Counted from the first letter of the stretch, positions 21,592 to 33,154 are shown. The stretch is DNA of 64,000 nucleotides from Adiantum capillus-veneris (GCA_014529385.2 CM043957.1:87768381-87832380); one strand, 5' to 3'. Notes: generated from the letters alone by a model not told the origin. Made by a program: numbers and translations.

Positions 21592-23851
21592 TTGCACCTT
21601 TGGCTAATGGCGCACTCCTCAAATGGCACAAAAATTACACAGAAACGAGCCAAATATCACCTTAACATTGATTTGGACAACGAGTTCCAACCATTGATTA
21701 AGCGGAGTAAAACAAACACACATATACCTCCCGCATCCATAGACACGATCAGAGCTCAGGGAGCTAAACACATAGAAATCCGGACGAGAGGCTCTCTCTA
21801 TCCTAAGAATCCAATGACTAATGCGTCTCCAACATTTCTCAATCCTACAAGCTTATTGACCTTTGCTGGTGATGGAGAAAACGGCCTTCTGGGTTATTGT
21901 AAATCTCTTACAAGGCAAGCTGAAACTTATAAGGGCATTCTCCAAGCTCAACAATGTGAGATTGTTCGTCTTTCACATTTGCATTCTACGGATCAGGTTA
22001 CCATTTTGCAACACAAAATAGAGGTACAGGAACTGAAAGGAAAGGTACGAAGTTGTCAAATGAAGGACACCATCTTGGGTGGTCGTATCCGAAAGAAGAA
22101 ATCGCGCAATCTTTAAACATTGCAGGTTGCATCCGGAGGTCTCAAGAAAAGAATCCGAGCATTAAGGTGATGCTTCTTGGTTGACTAAATAGTCTTAGTT
22201 AAGTAATTTTTTTGTTTTTCTAGTTATGCATTGTTTTCATGTGTCTAAATAGTGCCAAGTTAAGTAAATTTTTTGTTATTTACTTATGCATTGTCTTCAT
22301 GTAGAGATTCAATCTATCGTGACAAGGAAAACATTGACCCCAAAGCCAATATAGGAAAGATATTGAAGCCACTTATAAGTAGAAGCCTTGCAACAAATAT
22401 AGTACATGAAAAGAAGTTTAAGGTCCTACTTGGACAGCCGTTTCATATTAAAGCAACTTACAGTGGCCGTGGAGCAAACATAGCATAATGAGTTCAATAA
22501 TATTTTTATGGACTTGCAGATGTTGCAGAAGAGAATGGTGGAGTTTTACAACATCACATTTGAAGAGTCATGGGGGGTATTACATTTTGTGTTGAAACTG
22601 GATGAGTGTGAGCTTGTTAAAGACAAGAAGCTAGAGCGTGTTACTATTACACGTAAAGAAAGAAGATAATGACATTCTATATTGGGTGTTCCATCAAACT
22701 AATGTTCCAGAGGTGATTGATCGACAGACTAACCAGGGAGAGGTACTACATCTAGATGGAAGGGGAGACTTTCAAGTTCAGTGGCATCTTGTAGGTGACC
22801 TCAAAACATTAAAGTGCACGTATAATTGTGGAATGGGTGCAATGGCAAAGTCGCCGTGTTTGTTCTGCATGGAGCCTGCAAAGGTCATGGACCCAAAGTG
22901 GTGGAGAAAAGCTCCAACACGTCACATTGAGGACCTTGCTTTTCGATCGGTTTTGAGAATACCACTTGTGAATGTCCACATCTGTACAATGCATGTCCTT
23001 TGTAGAATTGTGGAGAAATTGGTATACTTATATATCGGGTTTTCTTGGAAAATCAAGAACTCAGCAGAGCAACAGATGGACCTGCAGTGCTTAGAATTGG
23101 TATTGTCGGATATGGGGCTTCATGGTGGCAATGTGAAAATCCAGCGGGATGAAAAGAGATCAACTGCTGAGAAGGATGTTCCATGCAAACCATCCATCGG
23201 TGGGGTGAAGGCACGGAGGTTTTTATCTAAACCCTAAGGAATACGAGATCCGAAGCTAACAAAGCATGGAAAAATATATAACACATCTTATGTTAGCAAG
23301 GTAAAGTATCAGAGTTGGAAAAAGCTAAATATTGCAGTCAAAGATCAAGAACCAACTACTCGTAACGCGAAGGCTGAAGTTTGGCGATCGATAGACATGC
23401 TATTTTTGATGTGCGACAAAGATGACTGGTCACAAGGTGATATGAACAAGTTCAAGGAGAATCTCAACCTTCTCTAGAGATCATTCAAGACAGCATGGAC
23501 AGACACCCAGATTACTCACTACATGGTATTATTGTGTATTTGATTCTCTTTTATGTGTAACTATGTGAGTGTAAAACATTCTAAGTAATCTGTTTTCATA
23601 TCCAACACATCATTTTCAATCATTTACCATATTTTATACAAAAGTATGGGAACCCGGCCATATGGAATACCCAAGGGATGGAAAAGTATCATTACATGGC
23701 CAGAAATGCCTATTTCAGGCACACACGACATGGCGGCTCTCGAATCAAGGCTAACAGTTTGAGAGAACTATTTGAATGGTTCTATCATAGAATCGTTCAT
23801 CGAATGCAGGCAAAAGAATTCTTGGCCTCTTCAGCAATAGCATAAGCCATC
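21592..23851 (+). pseudogene. Transposase-like gene of unassigned family, broken
   Basis: Blocks in order: 21592-22116 (coiled-coil-like, Gln/Glu-rich end), 22273-22488, 22520-22668 (LDECELVKDKKLERVTIT), 22638-23237 (WHLVGDLKTLKCTYNCGMG, CLFCMEPAKVMDPKWW, VHICTMHVLCRIVEKLVYLYIG, GLHGGNV, KPSIGGVKARRFL) and 23640-23851 (KYHYMARNAYFRHTRHGGSR, then LRELFEWFYHRIVHRM). A C-x2-C follows the second Asp block. The pattern of two Asp blocks, an inserted CxxC, a HGGN block and a late Glu-rich helix resembles DDE transposases; the catalytic residues are my inference and I cannot name the family. Frameshifts near 22660 and stops in 23238-23640 (or an unmodelled intron at about 23527-23640) break it. No terminal inverted repeats were found by eye. 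Confidence 0.5.
22184..22303 (+). repeat. 60-bp tandem duplication in a putative intron
   Basis: CTAAATAGT at 22185 recurs at 22245, and the units share AGTTAAGTAA and TTATGCATTGT blocks through TTCATGT. It lies between two conserved blocks of the transposase-like gene and has intron-like T-rich composition. Confidence 0.75.
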
Positions 23852-24104
23852 ATACATTTACAACAAAATAAAATTAAAAGATCAATGGCATACGACAACT
23901 CCAGTGCTCGTGAAGGTCAACGAAGGTGGAGAGAGACAATGGTGTATGTGAACCACAAGTGGAGAAAGATACTCTGAGGGGATGACATTGTACAAAATTT
24001 CAATATTTATGTAATACATGCTCTTAATACAATTGCTACTTGAAGTGTATCAAGATTTTGAAGGTTCAATTTTGTTTTTTGGCACATCACCCTTGTAACG
24101 AATC

Positions 24105-24590
24105 ATGCGATGTTTGTCATACTCTAACAGCTCATCTGAATTTTGTTTGCCAAAAGAATTTATTCAGTTTCTTCTTTCGCGCTTCAGAGTTGCCATATGG
24201 TCTTCAGTGCAAAGGCAAAACTTGTTGCCACTAGTTAGAATAGTTTGCAGTGTATCCGGTGCTGATACGGTAGATTTTGCCTTTTTGTATGATCAGAGAA
24301 GATGCGTTACCATCGAGGGCCACTACCACCCTAAAAAAACAAACTTACATCTTTTGTACAAATCGTTCAGCTAAATCGATGTACCCTTTGATGCAAATAA
24401 TACAGTACTGATTGATGATACTCTTGAAAAGGGAGATCTAAATCCAGCAGGAACAACTATCTCACCACCCTCTTTTGAAGGGTATACCTTTGATTTTTAC
24501 CTTGAAGACATTTTGATTCCATACTTACAGAAGTTGTATCTTAGTCCATTATTCACGGACGAGTTTGTACATTCTAATGAATTAAGATGA
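24105..24590 (+). pseudogene. FCP1/NIF-type HAD phosphatase domain remnant
   Basis: A single frame holds, in order, EFIQFLLSRFRVAIWSSVQR (cf. the EFL..RF.VGIWSS block of FCP1-like domains), DQRRCVTIEGHYHPKKTNLH, a stop at 24372-24374, then NTVLIDDTLEKGDLNPAG, the HAD motif IV region (LIDD with downstream K and NP), and YLEDILIPYLQKL. Plant NLI-interacting-factor-like phosphatases have these blocks in this order and dephosphorylate Ser residues. The N-terminal catalytic DxDx(T/V) block is not present upstream in any frame I can read, so this is a captured or decayed fragment rather than a working enzyme. A (GA)n tract follows at about 24623-24653. Confidence 0.6.
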
Positions 24591-24620
24591 CTCTTCTATC
24601 ACGTCTTTGTGTTGCCTTAC

Positions 24621-24655
<35 letters not shown>

Positions 24656-24908
24656 TGGCAATGGCTAAAGAAATGTATTTCAAGAGCACTTATATTCACA
24701 GACCACAATTGACAAATGAGCTCAAAAAAACTTCATGTATTGAAAGTCACTCGTATACACTTGGGTTCACAAGAATCTCTGTTACATTGACACTATTTCA
24801 ACCCGACCATCCAACGCTTTGCACAAAATATCTTTCTCCCTACATCGCATCAGCTATGGCCAGCTAGGAAAAAGAAAAAATTTGAAAGGTCCCTATCCAT
24901 TGACTCTT

Positions 24909-25034
24909 CAATTATCGTGCCGCAACTGCAGAAGACTGCATAGCTCCTTTCAATTATCGTGCCGCAACTGCAGAAGACTACATAGCTCCTTTCAATTATC
25001 GTGCCGCAACTGCAGAAGACTACATAGCTCCCTT
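24909..25034. repeat. Three tandem copies of a 42-bp unit
   Basis: CAATTATCGTGCCGCAACTG starts at 24909, 24951 and 24993; the units differ by one or two bases. 42 bp is 14 codons. The third unit encodes the last codons and stop of the minus-strand gene (24992-26304), so two extra units lie just past its stop. Confidence 0.95.
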
Positions 25035-26304
25035 ATTGTAACCACCAACATTAGGCCATGCTCTTTATCAAACACTTCCACATCCACAACAGGATTATCT
25101 TCCAAACTTGCAGAAACCTGGTCCATAGGAATGTACTTACCTCTGAGCATTTGTGATCGCATATACCAAAAGGAGACTAACAGTGATTGGCTTGCAATCA
25201 TGTACTTGACAACTAGAGTGTCAAGCGCGACCTCACACCGTATGCCAATCTCTTCCTTTACATACCATCCTCTGTCAAGAAGTTTGTCACAGGATGACTG
25301 CTGAAATGACTTGCACATGAACATAGTTTTCATAACACGTATATTGTAGTTATGAAACAACTCTATGAACAGTGCAAGAAGACAAAAGTTTGCAATTCTA
25401 ACCAGTTTGGTGGGAATAGAGCTACGTAGAGACCTCTGTATATCCTTGTAGAGCTTACTTTGCATTGCCTCCACCATTGTTCCCTCAGGAACTGACCAAT
25501 TCACAGTGTTCCAGTCGGTTGGTAGAGGCACTTTCACCAACATGCCATTCTTATTCCCTGGGCAGAGTTGGTAGAAGTGGTCATAGAAAAATATTCCTTC
25601 ATCAGCCAGGCTTTTGCTGGTTCTCCCTGAATACTGTAGAGAACCAATGTGGGCATGAACGACAAGGAAGAGGCCTATTATGCACTCCACAGGCTCCCAC
25701 TGCTCATAAGAAGAGGGATAAACATCTGCAAAATATATAACAAGAGTTAAACTAAGAGTATCAATAAGTGAAATGACAAATCTAATGTAGTTGAGATGTG
25801 AAGAATGGAGCCATTGCTCATAAGAAGAGAGATAAACGTTGCAAAATATATAACAAAAGATAATCTGAGAGTATCAATAAGTGAAATGACAAATCAAATG
25901 CAGTTGAGATGTGAAGAATACTTACAATTGCAACGTGGTTGATGTATATCTGACACATTTCCACCGTTTGCTATCACGTCTGGATGGGTAAATACATGCT
26001 GAACAAGAACTTCCTTTACAGATCTTTTGCTGATTTCAACTTTGAAATCCAACACTCTGGCCTTCCATGCTGAGTGGTTAACATTGATAGCACTAGACCT
26101 CTTGGCTCTTCTTGGTTGCATTAGGACCCATGAACCTTTGTTTATCCTTTGTCCAACCCATTGGTTCTCTGCACTTATTGAAGTTGATATTGTAATTGAT
26201 GATATGCTACTACTTGGCCTTCTAGGCAAAGTGCAGGTGTTGCTAGTTGGTGTGAGAGACCATAAACACCTAGAGCTTCTTGGGCGGGAAGACGTGGAAG
26301 CCAT
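24992..26304 (-). CDS. Unrecognised two-exon protein-coding gene (370 aa)
   Basis: Exon 1 is 26304-25926 and exon 2 is 25725-24992 on the minus strand. The intron has a strong donor (GTAAGTATT at 25925 down) and acceptor (TTTTGCAG ending 25726); splicing joins a split Tyr codon and keeps frame, giving 370 residues with no stop. The N-terminus is Ser/Arg-rich (MASTSSRPRSSRCLWS) with further Ser runs to about residue 45, which could be an organelle transit peptide, then a basic stretch (MQPRRAKRSS). A hydrophobic block (LVRIANFCLLALFIELF, about residue 228) may be a membrane or buried helix. No domain is recognised. It lies opposite the transposase-like and phosphatase remnants and might be a second gene of that element, or a host gene. 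It is intact among relics, which argues for recent origin or selection. Confidence 0.5.
25701..25928. repeat. 114-bp tandem duplication over the intron of the two-exon gene
   Basis: TGCTCATAAGAAGAG at 25701 recurs at 25815; both units continue through GCAAAATATATAAC and GAGATGTGAAGAA. Unit 1 includes the 3' splice acceptor and the start of exon 2, so unit 2 supplies a duplicate acceptor-like site inside the intron (minus strand TTTTGCAACG there, with AG lost). Confidence 0.85.
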
Positions 26305-26800
26305 AGCTTTGAGAGAAAAGATTTAGTGGAGGGAGATTCACTTTGAAAGCATCCTAATGGAGGGAAAGTGTTTTACAATTCCAATATCTTGTGCGGGCTT
26401 AATGGCCACTTTCCAGTACGTTAATGACCATAAGAGAATATCAACAGTGGGACCACACATGCACCTAACAACTTGATAAAAGCAAAGAAGTTACGATGCC
26501 ACAATCCTAGATTCGTGAAAGTTTTTAAATTATTTTCCTATTTCTTGAGTCTTTCCACGTATTTTCCTACGTAACGTAGCCCTGAAGCTCATTGGACGCG
26601 CTCTATTTTCTCTCTTTCATATGGCCCTCCGAAATTTCCTAATGAGGTATGCCTACGACAATTTTCTAATGATACAAATGCTCTCATGCACAATAATTTG
26701 CAATCAATTGGAACCTTTTGGTCATGCTTTAACACCTTCTGTGTGCCAGTGGGTCAATCATTAACCACAGTAAAACACCTCTTTTGGTAATGTTCCCACT
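26305..26800. other. Upstream flank of the two-exon gene, no gene seen
   Basis: It contains short frames only. It would include the promoter of the minus-strand gene, but I see no convincing TATA box within 100 bp. Confidence 0.4.
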
Positions 26801-26819
26801 GTAGTTACTAGTTCAGGAT

Positions 26820-28020
26820 ATACTCAACTTGAGGATGGACATACCTTTAGACTGTTAGGGATACAAATGGACTTCAAAGTAACTGTCAATCAGAGGTGGG
26901 AGTGGGTCCTCAACAAGCTTAGGCAAAAGATGTAAAGATGGAAAAACTAACACTCTTCCTTGTCTAATAGGTCTTTTATGCTAAATCATTACCTAATGCC
27001 CTCTCTAATCTATTTTTTGTCTTGTTGGCAGCCAACCAATTCCCAAATGCAGAAAGCATATGCTCTTTTCATATCCTTCTTGTGTGTGTGTGTGTGGGGG
27101 GGGGGGGGGTTAACTTTGAACACCATAAGACAAAGGTTTCTTGGGATATATGCTGTCTCCCTAAAGACAAGGGGGGATTGGGCCTTCTCAATCTCCAATT
27201 CATCTCCACTAAGCTGGCAGGAAAGTGGATTCTCAGATCCTTGGGCTCTGAAGACTTTTGGGCACTCCTATTGAAGAGACACTTGAGCAAATTTAGAGTC
27301 AAGCATTACAGAGCTTGGGCTAATTGTACCCTCATAGATATTGTGTTGTCTCCCATCATATTCATACCTGGAACTCCTGGCATGAGGCTAAGTAGATGTG
27401 GAAACTTGACTACTTTTATGTCAACTTGAACTGCTTTTTGCACGATTCACCTTGGTTTGGACATTTTGCACATAGGAAAAAGCTCTATTTGTGTAGTTTC
27501 AGCTCACGTTTTATAAAGCTGGAATCTACTCACGGGGAGATTTTTTTAATGGTTTGTGTATGAAAGAGGATAACAAGTGTGGGCCCCTCTTAGTCAAATG
27601 GTGTTTAGTATGTTAAAGATGTTACAATAAGCAAAATCATGTCTTCATGCATTCTCCTTATGACAAGAATTTATGCATATGCTTTACACATCATGACAAA
27701 ATGCAGCTTCAAGTAATGATTTGAAATGAGAAAAAATCTATTTTTGAGTAGGTTAACTTGTTCAACACAATCATCTAACCATCTTGCATCATTATAACAA
27801 CATATATGTTAGAGCTTGGTCGCATTGGACAACAAACCTGCCTTCTGAATTGGATGGATCAAATATAAGGCTGGATGGCAAGAGATTGCATGCATCAACA
27901 ATTTCCACCGCTCTCCAGCTTTTAAGGCAGCATCCAACCTTATCAATAGGTAGGTTTTTCATGACTTCTCAAGGGGCAGGAGTCCCGCTCTTCAATAAAA
28001 AAAAGTATAAAAAGAAGAGC
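26820..28020 (+). mobile_element. LINE fragment (RT thumb to C-terminal region)
   Basis: Plus-strand reading shows WEWVLNKLRQKM near 26905, SNRSFMLNHYLMPSLIYFL (RT thumb, 26960-27025) and, after a (TG)n(G)n tract at about 27087-27110, VSWDICCLPKDKGGLGLLNL and KLAGKWILRSL (27140-27240), the block after the thumb in plant L1 ORF2. Two frameshifts lie around the G tract. Downstream sequence to about 28.0 kb is short-frame DNA that may be the tail. No RT palm or endonuclease is present, so it is 5' truncated. Confidence 0.65.
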
Positions 28021-29040
28021 CGTGGCCTCTTTCTTCCTGGCTTTACCTTTTCCTAAGAGTGATCAGTTGTCTCTCTCTCCGGAGCCTCAACAAGCGCTTC
28101 TTTTCCTTGTGTTTTCAGTTTTAAAAAAGGCAAGAGCAGTTGATACATGCGACCAAAAGGTTATTTGTGTAGCCTTTTTTTTTGGGCCCTGCCCGCTCAA
28201 CCCGACAATATGGTTGGTCTGCTATCCAATGCGACCAGGCTCTTAGACAGTGCCAAAATCTAAGAGAATACTCCTTATGTATAAAACAGAGTTAAGAGAG
28301 TTAAACATTGATTAAATAATCACAAGCATATATATAGGAAATTGGATATGAAAATTGTAGACAAGTAAGTATATCTAATCACATTCCCGGAGATTAAAAT
28401 TGGAGCGTGTGTAAATAATTTTACAAATGGACTCAAATATGGCGGAAAAAGAGCTTCATAGGCACACACAAACTCTTGTCAATACACATATAAAACAATT
28501 AATGTTCTCTAAATTTAAAGTAATCTTTGCCATGCATGCACATCTAATTGATCCTAAAATTGAAATTAGAAGTTGCATAAATCACACATAAATGATTTTG
28601 CGACAAGCAACATAAACCTCAAATCGAGAGTATATAATCAAATAGAATAATAAACAGACTTGGACAAGAAGAGAATAAACTTGTGGTCCCTAGTGGTAGC
28701 CTAGCTATGCTTAGCTAGAAGGATAAAGAGTTGTAAGTGTAACTGTATGTAGAAAGGTAAAAGAAAAGGCTTTTCATAGCGAGTTGGAACCTTTTGCTTT
28801 CACCTTATGCACATTTATGTTGGTGATAATAAAATATGAAGGTAATGTGGTGATTGAAAAAGCTCCTTTTGTGGCAAAAATTTAGCGAGAACTTCTATGC
28901 GCATTGTGTCAACGTCTCAACACTATCTAACACGGGGTTTTAAATGAAGCTAAGGCAATGGGATCAATAGTGAGGAAGTGTCGACACAAAACCAAATGCA
29001 CGTGTGAACGTCCGATGTTGAAAAGTAAACAAGGAAAAAG
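28021..29040. other. Intergenic, no gene seen
   Basis: Short frames only; no TE domain or RNA gene recognised. Confidence 0.45.
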
Positions 29041-29041
29041 A

Positions 29042-29087
29042 GGGGGGGGGGGGGGGGGGTGGTGGGGTGGGTGGGTGGGTGGGTGGT
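29042..29087 (+). repeat. G-rich tract with (GGGT)n, G-quadruplex potential
   Basis: Eighteen G residues (29042-29059) are followed by GGTGGGGTGGGTGGGTGGGT. Four or more G3 runs with one-base loops fit the G-quadruplex consensus on the plus strand. Confidence 0.9.
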
Positions 29088-29150
29088 AATAGGGGGTGTA
29101 GACATAAACTATCTTTATCATCAAGGGCACTCACTTGGGTTTCACAAAAT

Positions 29151-29186
29151 ACACACACACACACGCGCGCGCGCGTGCGTGTGCGC
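29151..29186. repeat. Alternating purine-pyrimidine tract (AC)n(GC)n(GT)n
   Basis: A perfect alternation of A/G and C/T over about 36 bases, with a (GC) core, is the kind of sequence that can adopt Z-DNA. Confidence 0.85.
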
Positions 29187-29189
29187 TCA

Positions 29190-31110
29190 CTCGTGTGGTT
29201 AGCTCATCCAAGCTCCCATCCGTGGGGTGGGGGGTTTAAATCTTTTGTTGTTGTCCGCGGTGTTGACTTTTTTGAAGTAGATCTCTTGCCTCGAGATTCC
29301 CCCCCAACAGGCCCGTCGTCGATCCCATCACCCGAGCTTCATTAAGACCCTATGTTAGATAGTGCTGAGGGTGTCAACGACATTCCAATGGTGCGTTTTA
29401 CCAATAAGGTCTCGAATTGGCGAGGCTCCCTTCTCATCCTAGGGAAGGGAATTTTTTTAAGTGGTGCTCGTCATGTAGGCAGGGTTACTATCCATTTCAA
29501 TCTTCATCGTAATAGAGAAATTTTGCCTGCCCTTCCAAGTAGGAAAGGGTGTTCTAAAAAACAAAACACTTGCATAGTTGCTCTTTCCTCATAGCAGAAT
29601 GCACATGAAGATGTCGATCAAGTAGAGCCTAAAGACGATTGAAGATTTTCCTCGCACACAAACTTCAAAGTCGAGACCTTCATGGGTAGGTTGGAGGCGC
29701 TAGATTTTGGAAGCGTTGGCGGGATAATCTACTGTCAGAAGTAGGCTGCGTGCAATTTTGATCTAAAAGACCCTCATAGACTCACGACTCATCCACGAAT
29801 CACAAGTCACAACAAAAAGTTTAATGTAGGAGGGCTTGAGTTTGAAACGCGCTTTGAACCTCAAAAGCCATTTTTTGAAGCAATAGTTATTTTTAAGTAC
29901 CCTATCTGAAATTAACATTGTAAGGGCACTTTATAGAGCTGCTCTTCCTGGTGAAGGCTTTGAAGATGGTAATCCTTCCCTCGGGAAGGGCTCGCTAGCC
30001 CACTTGGCCTTCCATTAGAAGGCTTGCAATTTTCTTGCCATGCATAGACAAGGCTACAAGCAAAGGAAGGGTTGCAAATTTTTGCATTGGTACCACTGGT
30101 CTACAAAGGCCAATGCCTTGCTTGTAAGGCTTATGTCAGCAACCTTTAGTCATCAGCCTTCGCTTTTCACTGCATCTATGCTTTTGATACGATTGTTTTG
30201 TGAGGTGATATGTAGACATAATATGATTCTGCAAAGAGCATACCCATAGCACATTAAAAGATAAAGAAGAATTAGAAGTTTGGGTCCAAGTCACATACAT
30301 GCACGAGTGAGCTTCTCATTGCTCCAAATTTTGCAAAGTTTAGTTTCTTTGACAATAGAGATCTATCTTTAAGTGTCGCATATAAACAAATTTTCACCAA
30401 TGATCCCCATAAAAGGACATATTTAGAGGCATTTGTGTCTACTAATAATAATGAGCTATTTAAGCTATTTGTGTCTCTTAGGTTGAGAACTAACCTTCAT
30501 TTGAAGACTTTAGTTCGATCATCTTAGGTTGAGGGAGAACTAACCTTCATACGAAGACTTTGAGATGTTAATTGAGAGAACAATAATAGTATTTTCTGAA
30601 CTTTTGAACTTTGAGGGGTATTTTGAGAATTTCTCAAAATTTTAGGGATAATTTGATATTTTTTTTGTATCTCTTTACATTTTCGCATACATCTAGAATA
30701 TATGTATGTAGAAACATAGATTATGCATATATCTACACACGTTAAGATATTTATATGCATTACCTTTATGTGTTTTTGTACAACTTGGAGTGGAATGAAA
30801 ATTCAAATTAGCTTCGAAGGGGTCACAAGAAATCATATACTCTAGAAATCAATCCCTTAAAAAATATGTTTTTTTTTTCAAAATGCAAATAAACATACCT
30901 TCCTATAGATGTAACTTTATTCACTTAAAATAAAATCCTTAGTTTGAACTCATGGGCAATAACTACATTTTTGGGGATGACCCCCACCCTCCCTTAGCCA
31001 CCATCAAAAGAATGGTAAAAGGAGGAAATCGCGACAAATACTGTTTCAAAAATCTCACAAAATCTAGAAATCTAATTAAGATTTTTGGTTAGCGTCTTTG
31101 CGAGAGGAAG
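29190..31110. other. Intergenic, no gene supported
   Basis: Frames up to 92 codons occur but show no domain or codon bias that I can recognise. A variant of the AATTTTGAGAGGTATTT-type repeat lies near 30610-30660. Confidence 0.45.
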
Positions 31111-31116
31111 TCCATT

Positions 31117-31117
31117 C

Positions 31118-31149
<32 letters not shown>

Positions 31150-31220
31150 AATCATGCTCCGAAACAAAAAAAATTATGTTATTAATACAAAAAAATCAGT
31201 CACATATGTGAGTTTGGATT

Positions 31221-31260
<40 letters not shown>
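31117..31260 (+). repeat. (GA)n microsatellites
   Basis: Two (GA) runs, about 31120-31149 and 31223-31260, separated by AT-rich DNA; the second is followed by (TG)n. Confidence 0.9.
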
Positions 31261-31271
<11 letters not shown>

Positions 31272-31749
31272 ATATACCTTTAGGATGGTCTGTTCATGTG
31301 TGTGTGAGAGAGAGAGAATTTTTTACCACTTACCATTTAACGATTGACTCTGGTTATGAGACGGTGAAAATCCATAGTAATGATCACTTGGAGTGGAGCT
31401 TTGGAAATCCCATAAGGGAAATCTCACTCTACCCCTAGAGAATCATGAGAGGTCAGCACAGGACTGATTTTCAACATAGGTTCTTGCTTACATAAATGTC
31501 TTATCTTCTAGGAGTGGGCCTATGAAATGTTTTAAGGAAGATAATTATAGGCAAGATAATTTTGGGTGGTGTTGTGGTTTTTTTTCCCCTTAGCTTTGCA
31601 AGGACATAAAACAAAGCTAAGGACATAAAACAAAAACTTTTTAATTAATAGACTCTTTCAAGACTTTTGATAGGAAGATTCTTTAGAGAAAGGCCACTTT
31701 ATGTGGAGAACGTTTGAAGGGGAGAAAAATGTAGTCTTTTTGTTATTGC

Positions 31750-31751
<2 letters not shown>

Positions 31752-31783
<32 letters not shown>

Positions 31784-31820
31784 TAGACATAGAGAGATAG
31801 AGATATAGAGATATAGAGAA
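31752..31820 (+). repeat. (AT)n tract with ATAGAG repeats
   Basis: (TA)n at about 31755-31780 is followed by AGAGATATAGAGATATAGAG repeats. Confidence 0.85.
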
Positions 31821-33122
31821 GGGAAATGACACTTGAAACCTGATGCTTTTTGAAATGATGTACACAGTGCACACAATCTCTTTTTTTTCTCTTTCTCTCT
31901 CTAAATTGTGTGTGGGGAAGATGAAATCATTCAAAATACATGCTCTCCTTTTCAGCCCCAACGTTGGAAGTTGGAACTTGCGTGCAGTACGTTTCATATA
32001 ATATAGACTTTGATGTGAAGAGAGTGAAAAAGAGGCTCCTTGAGAGAGAGTCCTTGCCCTCTGTCCTACTACAAAAACAGACTGAAAATGAGATAAACGA
32101 TTGTACAAAACTGGGAATTGGGGTCTTACCGTCTTAGAGAGAGAGAGAAAGAGAGCGCTCAATTTGGATTAGAGAGTTTAGCGGCTAGCCTGTGCTTTCC
32201 AAACTTCACTTGAGAGAGAGAGAGAGAGAGAGACACACACGCACACACAGTGACAGTGTTAGTATTAGTTATGACTCTTCCCATAAGAAACATTCTTTGT
32301 GTTGGAGGCTGGAAGTTGTGTACGTGTGTGCGTTGAGTTCGAGACATAGAGAGAGAGTGTACGTACGTCACACAGAAAGTGTGTTTGATTGAGGAACAAT
32401 GACACCACAGTAGGGTCGTGACTCATAGACCTGTATATGTATTCCGCATAGATAAAAGTGCGCGCAGAGAGAGAAAGAGAGATAGACGTCGTTCAGAGAG
32501 AAAGTCTAGAGAGCGAGAGAGAGGAGAAGAAGAGAGAGAGAGAGACAGTGGTTCACGGGTTGAGAATGCAGTGAATATATAGAATGAGTCTCATGACTCT
32601 CATGTCGAGTTTCAACATATGTTGAAATATTTGAGAGGAGAATTTTGACGTCGTAGGGCGGGGCCGAGAGAGAGAGAGGAGGAGAGGTTGCGGATTTAAT
32701 CCACGTGGCACACAATGGCATCCTTGGAAAAAAATCCAAAACTAAGATAAGGGAGCCAATTTAGAGACGTTTTGTGGAAACGTGATGTTTTTGGGAGAGA
32801 TTTTGTAAATCTCATCATTTTTAATATTTACGTATTGCACGAAATTCTTCATGAAAAGGTCAATCAAATGATACCAAAACTAATATTTTTTAGATTTTAG
32901 TTGAATGTTCTATTTGAAACAATTCAACTTTTGAAACATTTTGAAGCATTAGAGACACTCGAGACCCAGTAATGGTTCACTTCTCAGCAAATCACAAAAA
33001 GCCACATAAGCAAGATTTTTGAAATATGCCAAATTTCTTGCCTCTAAATTGAAGATGGATATGTATTTAAACTGAGGGTCAAAAAATTTCGTCTCTAAAC
33101 TGGCTCTCTTATCCCTAGAGGG

Positions 33123-33154
<32 letters not shown>

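Noticed and set aside
24819-25304. 161-codon plus-strand frame with repeated Ser/Arg blocks
   Set aside because: It is the opposite-strand shadow of the 42-bp tandem repeat and exon 2 of the minus-strand gene.
26027-26326. 99-codon plus-strand frame
   Set aside because: It overlaps exon 1 of the spliced minus-strand gene and has no independent support.
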